From the NCBI GenBank assembly GCA_038025085.1, contig CM076139.1:51316807-51380806 (forward strand): a DNA stretch of 64,000 bases, read 5' to 3'. The notes beneath the pieces are model-generated. The model saw only the letters and a list, made by a program, of their open reading frames with translations. It ran no database searches and was not told where the DNA came from. A program made the position numbers and the translations under genes. Shown in pieces: positions 37,301 to 48,368 of this stretch (within the stretch, counting starts at the first letter, position 1; each line of letters begins with the position of its first letter). This DNA is from Tetragonia tetragonoides. Lineage: Eukaryota; Streptophyta; Magnoliopsida; Caryophyllales; Aizoaceae.

Positions 37301-37679
37301 CTAAGGGCAAGAACTCAGCTCTAAAGCTACGTTTCTGCATAAACCAATTTTTATTCCCCATAATACGGTCAAGCTTAGACCAAACACGATCATCATCATC
37401 TTGGTTGTTGGTCCAGGTAAACAGGCAACCTATAGCTGGAATATCAGCCATATCCAACAACCCCAATACAACCAGCAAAATCCTCAATATCTCTCCCTAC
37501 AGGGGGAACAACACTAATTCTTTCCTCTGTTTCAAGCGTGACATTGAAGTCTCCCAACCACCCTACAGGGGGAACAACACTAATTCTTTCCTCTGTTTCA
37601 AGCGTGACATTGAAGTCTCCCAGCCAGGCCCATGGAATATTAGCCTGGTTACTCATCTGAATAATACTGACATTATCTT
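34394..37679 (-). mobile_element. 5'-truncated LINE (L1-type) with frameshifts
   Basis: Minus-strand ORF2 pieces appear in order: endonuclease end (WLGDFNVTL, then FTWTNNQ, KLDRIMGN and SDHSPG, about 37640-37300), reverse transcriptase (IPDGKSPGPDGF, FRPIACC, KGRSLFDNIALAHD, GLRQGEPISPYLF, catalytic LCFADDLLIF; about 36673-35620), a linker (SWDKICRDKTYGGFNIK) and an RT zinc-binding tail (WCVLC, ENLFFQCPISAQAWG, CLWAERNARIFKEH; about 34942-34538). Frames change several times, so it is dead. A short poly-A (plus-strand T run at 34394-34401) marks the 3' end. An unusually long flanking repeat is present (about 34328-34393 and 37680-37745). Confidence 0.88.
37495..37626. repeat. 66 bp tandem duplication in the LINE endonuclease
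   Basis: Two adjacent near-identical 66 bp copies beginning CCCTACAGGGGGAACAAC. They repeat the WLGDFNVTLETEERISVVPP coding segment, and 66 is a multiple of three. Confidence 0.95.
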
Positions 37680-37716
37680 CAGTGGTGTTCAATTCAATTC
37701 AGTTTAGTGGTGTTCA

Positions 37717-37810
<94 letters not shown>
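37717..37810. repeat. (ATT)n microsatellite
   Basis: About 30 ATT units immediately after the subterminal GTGTTCAATT motif of the Harbinger element. A sister run is at 45321-45413 at the other end. Confidence 0.97.
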
Positions 37811-37811
<1 letters not shown>

Positions 37812-37914
37812 TTTACTATTACTATTATTATTATCATTATAACAACCATACAAATTTTTTTGAAAACAAACTAGAACGAGTCAAGTGTTATACTAATAGT
37901 ATTTCCATACAAAC

Positions 37915-39420
37915 TCATAAAATTACATCATATTCCATTGTTAGATTCATTATCACTCGTATTATCTGACTCTCCAGTTTCGTAGTTCTCATTATATTCC
38001 TCCATATCACTATCACTACTATACTCCTCATCACCTTCTTCAAGATCAACAATTTGTACACCGTTTTGTATTGTGGAAGTCCATATTCCATTTGCAATTT
38101 GATTCCGCACTTGATCCATTCTTTTTTCCGATTTTCATTGAACATATCCCTATCTACTTGTCCTTCGACAAAGTCATGATGCACAATTGGTATTCCTGGT
38201 TGATGCAAGCGAATAAAATTATGTTGTGTAAGGGATGAAACAATAATCTCCATTTGCCATGTTATATCCATGGAAGGCATACATTTCGGTATCTTGCATG
38301 TTTTCTTTAATATGGCGAATCCTCTTTCAATTGTGGTGCGTAATGATGAATGTCGATAATTGTAATTCTCGTAAATTCCTTCAGGTGGAGGGGTATTTTC
38401 CTGGAACGGTGGCATATGATATCGAACCCCGTCTTTGAACGGAGCCAAATATCCAAGAGTGTTTGGGCTATTCCGAGTCTGCCAAATAATATTTATCTAC
38501 AAATAAAATAAAATATCTTAAAGTATGATGATATACAAACAATTGAAATTTCAAAAATGTAATAATATAATATACCTGGAGGTGGATGTGGGAAGCAGAA
38601 TTTGGATTGAGTTAGAGAATTTGTCCAGACCATGAGATCATGAGCACTTCCTTCCCATCCAACATGAACATATGTGAATAACAAGTCAAATGAACATGCA
38701 GCAAGGACATTCCATGTTGGGTATCCTTTACGACCACGAAATGGCATTGCATATTTGTCTCCAATAACTGCTTTAATATGGGTACCATCAATAGCCCCAA
38801 TACAATCCTATTTTATTGAGAAAAAAAGGGAGAGAATTAATAACAACAACTAATATATAAGTAATAATAATAGTAAAAAAAAAAAAAAAAGTGGCATACA
38901 TACACGATGCAAATGTTATATATTTGGGTGGGGTTCATTGTTACCTTGAAATATGGCCAATAAAATGTATTGTTTGCAACTTTTGGAGGCACTTCTGTCA
39001 GATCACGATGCATGAGGTCTAATAATATCATATGATAATATTATTAAAGCATGCAACACCTGTCTAAAATACTTGCAAATTGTTGAGGGAGAATGCTTGA
39101 ATGTATCAGCAACATCTCGGTATGAAGCCCCTTTGGCCAATATATATATAGGGTCATTCCTAATTGTTGTGCGACTCCTACCATTCTACTCTCGCTTAAC
39201 AAGTTTCTTTCATTCAATATATTGACAAGTTGTATAAACATATCTCTATCTAGCTTAGTTGATCTTGACACAACCTAGGATGGCTAGTTAATATACGGTG
39301 TATGTACTCATCACCATTTTCTCCTCCAAGTCTCATGGGCATTCTAGGAGGTCTCATCAACAATTGCTCCAACTCGTTCATTGCAATCACCATACATATT
39401 TGTCTCACTTCATCATCCAT
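37915..39420 (-). pseudogene. Harbinger transposase (HARBI1-like), frameshifted
   Basis: Reading downwards from ATG 39420 (MDDEVRQICMV) the pieces are HRILTSHPR, LDRDMFIQLVNILNERNLL, LLDLMHRDLTEVPP, then CIGAIDGTHIKAV (first catalytic D; about 38800-38760), FRGRKGYPTWNVLAACSFDL, GWEGSAHDLMVW (second D), an intron, PNTLGYLAPFKDGVRYH and RTTIERGFAILKK (catalytic E). All three acidic residues survive, but several frameshifts separate the blocks (around 39260, 39130 and 38470), and the acidic C-terminal tail is shifted too. The active-site blocks are still easy to recognise. Confidence 0.8.
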
Positions 39421-39471
39421 TCTACATGAAACAAATAAGATAAAATAAAATACCATCGTCATCATTATTAT

Positions 39472-42165
39472 GAGAGCTTCTACACACCACACTGTGTGGT
39501 GGAATAGTACCACCACACAGGAGGGACCTCGCAAGGGAAAAAACGGAAACTGGCTAATACCAGTTTGGAGGAGTTGCTAAAGAAAAGGACAAAAGTAAAA
39601 AGAGAGTCATTCAACCTTCATTGGGTCTCATTGGATGGGAACATTTTTCTTTCTTTTTTTTGAGTCAAGGAGCATACGTCACTTTTGCAAAAAAATAAAA
39701 AATTGGTGAAATAGTTTTGCAATTATTTTAATTATTCAATGATGTCAACCAATTAATATAGTCGGATGATCAATTGTAACATTAAAGTTATATAGTAATT
39801 TTGTAAACAAAAAAAAGAAGTTGTACACAAATTTTATTATGGTTTTTTATAAAGTCGTATTTCATACTTTCACTACTTGTATAATAAAAATATAAAGCAC
39901 GTTGCCATGTTATGTAAAAAAGTGTTGTGTTAATAAGTCTTGTACTCTTATATAAGACCATTTAACGGTATCTCCAAAAAAAAAAAAAGGCATTTAACGG
40001 TAAGACGGAATGACATTTATGGAAAACAATGTTAATTTTTTATCCACATTCCATCCTCATTTTCAAAAAGGTTAGCTTGTCCACCTAGGGCGTGTTTATA
40101 TAAGCATTTTGTGAATTTTTTATGTAGTACAATTTATTTTTTTTGGAAAATGATAAGTTTATTTATTTCATTCACCAAAGGGACGCCGGAATAATGACAC
40201 CCTCTTGAATATGTAGTACAAGTTCACATGTATATTTGATCATTTTTTAGTGTATGTGAAACACATAGGCAAAAGAAGAAAAAAAATTTCATTTACATAC
40301 GTAATATATCGCTAGTCATTTTGAGCCCAAATAGTAATATGTGTATAGTAGCTCCACACAGTTTGGGTCTCTCGCGAAATCTCAAATCAAAACAAGTAGG
40401 CACACTTTCTAAATTCTAGGCATACTTACTAATGTCGTAATATTTGTTTATATATAGATATAATAATATTTATACCGTTATGAAATAATTGTGCGTATAT
40501 TTCTAATGGACAACATGTAAGTATATATATCAGTATGATAATATTTATACCGTTATACATGTTATTTGTATCGTTATATATTCATCGTTACATATATAAA
40601 GAAGCTAAGGGTGAGAGCACGTCATATATCTTTATTCTTAAAAAATCCATTGGCTGATCGTTGGTAACTCAAATCAATATTAGCTTGTCTTAATTTTTAG
40701 TGAATATCCCCAACCCTAAGCTCCCCAAACCTAACCTTATACTCTTTAAACTATACCCTATACCCTATAATCTATACCCTTTACCCTTAACCTTGCTTGT
40801 TTACTATATTCTTGAACCCTAAAATCTTAAAATCGTAAATCATGTACACTATAATGTAAAATCCTAAACCCTATCCGAACCCCTATATCCCAACCTCGGA
40901 TTCAAACGACTTACGGTTCGGGGACAAGCGTTCCCAAACTCTAAGCACTCATTGTTGCCCCCGAAACAATAAACCGAAATCCTAGGTTAGGACGCTTATC
41001 ACTCGTTTTCGCCTAAAAAATATTAGATACCCTAAGGACAAAATGGAGCACAATAGTTCAGGGTGAACCCTACCCCTGAAATCCACCCAAATTGGTGGAA
41101 GATGGGTATAATGTCGAGCCCAAAGTTAGTTCAAGACCGTACAAAATACGGGATTACAACTCGTGTCTATAAGTATCTTGACATATAATTATAAAAAAGA
41201 AAGAAAGAAGAAGTTAAGTTCAATTTATTCTGCGTGCATTTTATTACTTCGCACTTAAATAGAAAAGAAAACACCCCAAAATAGTAAACAAACTAGTTAC
41301 ATTCCCGTGCGATGCACGGTTCATGTGTTTATAACAACTAAAATATTTTTATTGGTACAAACTTGCAACAATTTTTTCGCCTATGTCACATCTTGCTACG
41401 AAATTACTAATCTATGGACCTCATCCTTTCTATACTCAAATCAACTTTCTTGGTTTCCTGTTTAATTCTAGTTGCATGCCTCGTGCGATGCACACTTTTA
41501 TATAAATATATTTCGTTTCTTATAAAAATATTTTTTATGTCATTTATTAATTAATGCAATGATTTATTAGATACATTTCCTAATAGACATAAATGAAATA
41601 AATTTTTAATGAATATTAGATAATAATTAAATTGTATCAATAGAGATACATGCACCTAAAATAAATGATGACTCCAAATCAAAATAAAAATAAAATATGT
41701 GATGACATGTAAAAAATTTGCTTATGTGTCAAATCCTACGTGTCAATCTAACACGGTGCACATTCACTTATGTATATATATATGAAAACTAAAATAAAAA
41801 AACGATATGCTAAATGAGAAACGTACAAAAATAATTTAAGGCCGTAAAATTAAAGGAGAAAAAAAGGAACAACACAAGAAGAAAGCTAATTAAATAAATT
41901 TGGTAAATAAAAGAAAAAAAAAAAAGAAATGCAAGAGATGAAGGTAACAAACGTAGAAAAAGATTGGTTAAAATAAAATGCTCAAAAAGCTAAAGGGGAA
42001 AAGACAACAAAAAAAGCCAGAAAGGGGAAGGAAAGAGAAAGCCATGCGTGGGACCCGGCTGATCACTCTCTCCTATTGCCAAATCAGTTTTCAGTTTATT
42101 TTTTGCATGGGGGCCACCTGTGTGGTGCTACTATTGCACCACAGGTTGGATCTAGAATTACTCTC
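39472..42165. mobile_element. 2.7 kb TIR element, 8 bp target duplication, unassigned
   Basis: The ends are inverted: the left begins GAGAGCTTCTACACACCAC and the right, on the minus strand, begins GAGAGTAATTCTAGATCC; both continue into CACCACACAGG motifs. ATTATTAT flanks both sides (39464-39471 and 42166-42173). The 8 bp duplication suggests hAT, while the GAGAG ends recall some Mutator-like elements. No transposase frame is visible. The interior contains a degenerate CCCTA-rich stretch (about 40715-40880) and two CGTGCGATGCAC motifs (about 41307 and 41482) that look like ends of other old repeats. Confidence 0.65.
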
Positions 42166-42299
42166 ATTATTATTATAAATATAGTTCACATTAGTCTCAG
42201 AATTGATACTACTAGCTAGCTAACACAATTATCAAATAGTCTACCAAAAGTAATCCCAGCCAAAAAAAGTTTAAATAGTAAAGACACTAATCCATCATA

Positions 42300-43282
42300 T
42301 CCTAACACAATCTAAAAGTTTTCAGTGAGATCAGGGCGATAACAATCAGATATTAAAGGATATTTATCCTTCATTCCACTTTGTATGTAGATCCATCTCT
42401 CCTCCACAGTCTGCAGTGCCAAACATAGGCAACCATTATTATCCTCACCTAGATACTTAAAGTTTCTACAATGAACCAATCTCCATGCATTTGAACTTGA
42501 TCAAGTTCTTTAAGAGCTGCATAAATTTTCTCCTCATGGGTAGGACCTTGCCCTTGACTTTGACCTATCCTCATTACCTCATAGGTAGTTTGTAGCTGGG
42601 TGTGGGGTCGTTTAGAAGCATTTGGCAATGTCCCACCACCACCCTTGCTCTTGTTGCTGGTGTTAACGGTATTCAAATGTTCGTGAGGTTTATTAGTAAC
42701 ACAAGGCTCCACACCATCCTCTTCGGCATCATCATTATTGAGATTGATGGGGTTCATTCCTTGGGCTCTCCCACAAGCAGGGGAAAAGCTCGTTTCACCA
42801 GTTGCACAATTGTAACCAAATACTAACTCCTAAAGCTCCTGATTAGGCAATGGAACGCTTTGCAAGCTTTGTCCATGCTTTCCATGTTCTACATAACAAA
42901 TATAAAAAAATATGAGAAACTAAATTTCAGTACATAAATTAAATAGCTAATAATGACATTAACGAATTCAACTCACCGCCTCAAATTCATCCCATCTGCC
43001 CAATCTCAGTTCTTCCAGTTGTGGTAAGCCAGTTACCGGGTTGAACGCTATACCAGTCATACTCTTAAGATCCTTCCATACTTTGTATTTCTTTTTCAAA
43101 TCAGTATAATGGTTTGTGGCTTGTGTAACATTATATTCAAGACCTGTTTGACGATTAAAAGTCTCCACAATTTTTGGCCACCCCAATTTGCCATTGTTTT
43201 CCTTCTGTCTTTCGTCATGAATATTTTCAAGCAACTTTCGACTCGTTGAGCTGTTCCACTTTTCTTTCGATTTTTTCGCCAT
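42300..43282 (-). pseudogene. Myb/SANT-like Harbinger accessory protein, decayed
   Basis: Starts at ATG 43282 (MAKKSKEKWNSSTSRKLLEN) and runs to 42977 as one exon with the trihelix/Myb-like DNA-binding pattern (W..I...FN..TG..Y...Q...Y..LKKKYKVWKDL...TG..F). A GTGAGT donor follows. The next segment carries GYNCATGETSFSP and NNDDAEEDGVEP but needs a frame change and crosses a TAG stop. After DWFIVE the frame shifts again before CLALQTVEERWIYIQ. It matches the partner protein that helps Harbinger transposase bind DNA. Confidence 0.75.
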
Positions 43283-44181
43283 TTTTTTTTTGTCAAAATA
43301 ATTATTATTTGAATTCAGTAAACAAATATAATTCGGCCCCATATACTGATTTGAAAAACTCAGTATAAAAATACATTAAAAATACTACACGGATCCCCTG
43401 TTTTACCACACACCTCATCCCCTGTTTACCATTAATGAAGAAATTGAAACTCAGTATAAAGATACAAAATTTTTCATGTTTTGGCCAAATATCTCTCGGG
43501 TTCTATTCTTCTAAAAGGATGACTAATTGACCAACAAGCTTATGACACTATCACTCCAACCCATAACCCCCATCATTCTCTCTTTCTCCCCCACCTTCCT
43601 GCCTAACTAATTTCCACCACTGATATGATATAACATAGTTAGAAATATTAACAGAGAAACACACCGGCAATATAATTCATAGTTTCATACAGTCAGGTTT
43701 ACACAAATTGATATTATGATATACTGTGGTTGTGGCTAGTAAAAACTTCAAAAGCATTGTTCCAAAGCAAAAATCTAATGCCCAGATAGTGTTGCGGCCA
43801 AATCTAGCCAATAAACAATAATATGTATTATTGTGAAAAAAGCAAATATGGCATAAACATAACAATTGAAAGAGGAACCTTGGGAATGACACCACATAAT
43901 AAAAAAAAAGGAAGCAAATAATTGATATGTACATGCTGTAGAAAATTTGGAGAATGAAATAGGACAATTCAATATGTAATATGCAGTATACAACACCACA
44001 TAACAACGAAGAGGAAGGGAGGTATGTATCTGGCGGGTTGGCGGTGAAGAATGACAAAGATTGGCGGGGAACAAAGGGAAAGGAGATGTGAGTTTGGAAG
44101 CAAACATGCTTGGTTTGAGAGTATGAAATGTATTTATACAATAAACTTACGGTTTTTTTGCCACCAAAAACAATACACTTA

Positions 44182-45189
44182 GAGCACCTCCAACCCCATG
44201 CCAAAATTTGGCAAGTATTTTATACCAATAATACATTTTCTTTTCTCTCTCTTCTCTTGTGAAAATTTGGCAGGAGCTACTCTAATGCACATGCCAAATC
44301 TGGCATGCCAATTTCCAGTTTCTCTCTCCACTTTCATCAAAGTTTGTACCCAACCTATTTTCTTTGTCCTAAATCAATTAATATTATTTAGGACTAACAT
44401 TGTTGTAAAATGCTTAATTGTATTTAAAATATTTACACTAATATCTCAACTATAAACCAAATTATTCACAGATTAAATTGTGGGTTTGTTGAATTTTGTG
44501 GGTTAATCGGATTTTGGTTTTGATAATTATAACAATTATCAAAATTTGGATTTTGAGAAATTTGAGAAATTATATTTCTAGGCATAATTGCTACAAAAAT
44601 AATCTTAAACAAAGTTGCAAATATATACTTTACAAGAGATAAAAGTTGAGAAACTTTTTGGGAGGATGAGTTGATATGAGATATGAAAATAGTTTACATA
44701 TATATAAATTTTCAAGGCCTTATCATTTTTATTAATTTTTTTACGGTACAAATTAACTAAAGCAAATTATAGCCGATCAAAATATAGTTGGGAATTAATT
44801 CACAGAGCAGAACACTTTACACATGTCACATTGTAGCTGGTCAATTTGTTTTTGTGTGAGTAAAAGAACAATCAAAGTTTGATTCCTGTCAATTATTAGC
44901 TCTCACTCTCCTTTTGCTAGGATTGAGTTACACCATGCACTTTTATTATGTGGGTCAGGGGAGTTGTAACCCACGTATGCCTTTTCCCCATTTCTCCAGC
45001 CTTACACACTACCACATGCACCTTGGTTTTGGCAATTTGGCATCTGATACCAATTGCCAAATTTTTGGCATATGCTTGTATTTGCTAAGTATTTGGCAAG
45101 GGTAATAATACACTCAAATGGGGACTTGCCAATTTTGGCTTGCCAAAATTGAATTTGGCTAGACAAAAATACACCCATTGGAGGTGCTC
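44182..45189. mobile_element. Tourist-like (PIF/Harbinger) non-autonomous element
   Basis: The left end is GAGCACCTCCAACCCCATG; the right end on the minus strand is GAGCACCTCCAATGGGTG. TTA duplications lie at 44179-44181 and 45190-45192. TTGGCAAG and GCCAAAATT subterminal motifs are repeated at both ends. 1008 bp, no coding region. Confidence 0.85.
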
Positions 45190-45320
45190 TTAGGCCCAAA
45201 AACAATGCACACAGGTTTTTGCCGCCAAAAAGAAAGTTAAAAAAGTATTTATTCACCAGTTCACGCACCAAAAGATAGTTAGAAAATATTTATTTCAAAA
45301 TAAAAAAAAAATAAAAATAG

Positions 45321-45347
45321 TTATTATTATTATTATTATTATTATTA

Positions 45348-45393
<46 letters not shown>

Positions 45394-45413
45394 ATTATTA
45401 TTATTATTATTAT
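45321..45413. repeat. (ATT)n microsatellite
   Basis: A long ATT run near the right end of the Harbinger element, mirroring the run near its left end. Confidence 0.97.
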
Positions 45414-45530
45414 GTTCCAGTTTAGTTCAGTGGTGTTCGATTCAGTTCAGTACAATTTAGTGGTGCTCGATTAAGTTAAGTTAAGTTCAGTTCAGATCTG
45501 ATAAGTTTAGCTCTAAAAAACGCACCCTTA

Positions 45531-47290
45531 TTTGGAGTAAGGTCGTTCATAAAAAAAATAATTTCCGAAAATCGTACCATAACCACGCATAACCGTGCCG
45601 GAAAATAGGATACCGTAACCAATTTTTTTTTAATCCCAGTACGGTTACTGTATTGGTAATTAATTTTGATTTTCCGGTACAAAAATGGTTTGCAATGTAA
45701 AAAAAACGATAATCGCAAACCCGGAAATGTGTTCCACAAGGGGTTTTCATTGTCATTTCTTTTATTTAGTTTGTTTGTGTTATTCAAATTCTTACCAGGA
45801 TCGGCAATATCTAATCTTCAATACACCGAAATCAAGAAAAAAAAGTTACCAACTCAACCCAACACAAGAAGAGATTAATATTATCAATTTATCATTACCT
45901 CGAGAATTTATTGAAACTTGAAACACGGTAATTATCCTCAACATTCTCTAGTAAATATTAGGGTTTCGTTCTTAATGCCCACATCCCCATATTTGCGGTT
46001 GATTTTGTGTTTTCTTTTAATCACCCCACACACACATTAAAAAATATCATAATCAAAATAGAAATTTAACAAAATCATTTTAGAAAAACAAAAGAAAGCA
46101 AAACAAAGAAATTTGCCCAAATTCATTCAGTCTACCATTTTATCTCCAATGAGTCCTCTCTTAGTTTCCCAACCAAACTACGACCAAGCAAAATCCTCAT
46201 CCCAAAATTTGTTCCAGGTAAAACCCTTTTTTTTTCCTCTTTTGTTAATTTTTCATCTGATTAATCTGTTTAATCTGCTAATTTAAAATCCTCCTTGTCT
46301 TTTAAAGATTAAGAATCCCCCGAAATGCGAATATATCAAGGTTACTTTTTACCACTCTAATGTTGGAATAACCCGGAGACAATGAATGATTCTTCTGAGG
46401 TATATATATCTATCATTTTCTTGTTGCTGACTTTTTTCAATATATTGTGTGCATAAAATTGTGAATGTTTATGTGGGTGATAGGAATTTCTTTCATTGTG
46501 TTAATACAAATAGAACTTTGATTTTCGTTGCAATTTATATATGCCTCTAGATGGAAATTGGATTATATGGTTCAGGGTTTGAATTATGAAAAACTAAATC
46601 AAATTAAATGTATAGCCAAAGGGAGGGTTTTTTTTTTTTTTTTCCGCGATTTAACAACTGAATTATAAACAATACATGAGAAAGGCTTGATAGAGTGTAC
46701 GTGAAATGGATCGATTTTCTTCTTGAATTGCCTCACTAGTGTCACTTCTTAAAAAGAGAGGTTATTAGAAGAACCTAACAAAATATGCAACTTTACCTTT
46801 CATGGACTTGGTTATGAGTATTCCATATGGGTATGTGCACAGGTGCTAAATTCAGCGTTTTTCTGAAGATTTTACATTCTTTAAATTGAGTTGAAGTCAT
46901 ACCCAGCATAGTGTTCTAGTATTGTACTTAAGGACCGAGATTCCATGTATCATAGATTGATGTCATCTAAGAAGCTAAGCGTTTCGAACGGACTGGAATT
47001 AGGAGAATATTTAGCTGTGAATTAGGGGATATGCTAAATCAATGAGATCAGCTTCTTGTGCATTAATTGGCTATGATGAGGGCATTATACTTGGATCTTA
47101 TTTCGTTGACGAGTAGTGACAAGGCAAGTGGCAATGCCCATGAGTTGATGCTTTTGGTGTGCTCTGTTAGCCAAGCCTCCTGAATTTATGAGAAGTCATA
47201 TTTCTGTAGGAAGTTCTGCTGCCCACGCATAGGATTATGAATTCTGATGCTCCTTTATTAAGTTTCTATTCTAAAGAAATGGTGATGTTA
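45531..47290. other. intergenic sequence
   Basis: No gene can be assigned. Around 45565-45700 there are inverted GTGCCGGAAAAT/GATTTTCCGGTAC blocks. At 46150-46410 three short exon-like segments with good splice signals occur (ATG at 46150 to a CAG/GTAAAA donor at about 46219), but the peptide is not recognised. Confidence 0.4.
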
Positions 47291-47429
47291 CCAATCTGAG
47301 TGGGTAGCTCAGCTTTGTAAGACCTCTGAGATCTCTTGCTTCTAGACGTCCCATGTTTAAGCTCCTCAGGGCAAATAGAGGTTGTCTTGGTTGTTATCAT
47401 CAGGACCCATGGGATTAGTCAGGCGAATC
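47291..47429 (+). repeat. SINE related to the one at 15632
   Basis: GTGGGTAGCTCAGCTTTGTAAG (box A region) and a diverged box B lie upstream of ACCCATGGGATTAGTCAGGC, which matches CCCATGGGATTAGTCAAGC in the intron 27 SINE. The LTR element begins right after it. Confidence 0.65.
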
Positions 47430-48245
47430 TGATACGAAAACAAACAGCAAGCTCGTTGGAACGAAAGAGAGTAACTTTCTTTTTTGTGTTTTTGTGTTTA
47501 TATCAAAGGAAAGCAACAAAGGATATGACTTGGATAAAGTTTCCACCACCAAGCATAAATAACTTGATTAATTCAAGGCTAAAGTACTTCAACACCACCA
47601 GGAAACAATCAAATCGACGAAAACCAGAGTAACTAGTGATAAAGCAAATTAAGCACCACACTAATTACAATAGCATTCGATTTCCTACTCCTCTCAAGAA
47701 CACTCAAGCAATTAAGCACCAAGTATTTTAAAGAAAGAATAAACCAAGCTCAAAGGCTTAAAAGAGATAACACTCTCATTTTCATATTCATTATCATAGT
47801 CTTCGTCTTTTTCAGCTACAAGGCTGCCTCTACATATATATAGGGGGGAAAGGGTTCCTAAATGACCTAGGAAGCACCTAGAATGTATCCTTGCTGCCCA
47901 AGGCTCAGTAAAGAGCTGTTGGGAGGACCACAAGGCTCCTAATAGGCGCACAACTGGCTTGAAAGCGACAGCTAGCTGTTACCTTGTACTATTTGGACCA
48001 CTACATTAAATGTTTTGATTTAATAGTCCTCTAGGCCTTTCTCTCTCAACATGTGACTCCTTATCCCTTAGGAAATGTGACTTAAGCTATTACAAAGCTG
48101 GAAAACAAATTACAAATGCAAACAAGGCTTAATTAACACTAATCATGCTTGTACGGACTAATTAGGACTAAATGCATGCTAAAATTAACTAATAGTCAAA
48201 TGCTTTATTATGCAAGATAACAAGCCCTCAAATGCTCCTGCATCA
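47430..48245 (-). repeat. 3' LTR of the gag-only element
   Basis: Plus-strand start TGATACGAAAACAAAC; end CTCCTGCATCA, beside GGGGTGTA on the minus strand. The part up to about 48090 matches 50391-51050 with few differences. Confidence 0.85.
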
Positions 48246-48368
48246 TACACCCCAGGTTGATTGAGATTTGACCTCAAATCTCGCGCTTGTTCACTTCTTA
48301 AACAGAATATAGCAGCAGAGTTAACAAAAGAGTGCTTAGCACTAGAGGAGGCTTGAGTAGCACCCATT

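Larger units (their letters stand above)
34229..45527 (-). mobile_element. second PIF/Harbinger element, with nested insertions
   Basis: The left end starts GGGTGCGTTCTATAGAGCT; the right end read on the minus strand starts GGGTGCGTTTTTTAGAGCT. TTA duplications flank it at 34226-34228 and 45528-45530. Subterminal GTTCAATTCAATTCAGT-type repeats occur at both ends. Its own genes are on the minus strand: a Myb/SANT-like relic (42300-43282) upstream of a transposase relic (37915-39420). Later insertions are a LINE (34394-37679), a TIR element (39472-42165) and a Tourist-like element (44182-45189). Without them the element would be about 4.2 kb, a normal size. Confidence 0.85.

Noticed and set aside
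40715..40880. interstitial telomere repeat
   Set aside because: CCCTA/CCCTAAA-like words are scattered and irregular, not a tandem telomeric array.
43677..44204. 175-residue hydrophobic minus-strand protein
   Set aside because: AT-rich frame inside the Harbinger element with no domain and no splice support.
45476..45921. overlapping frames right of the Harbinger element
   Set aside because: Several mutually overlapping frames on both strands, no recognisable domain.
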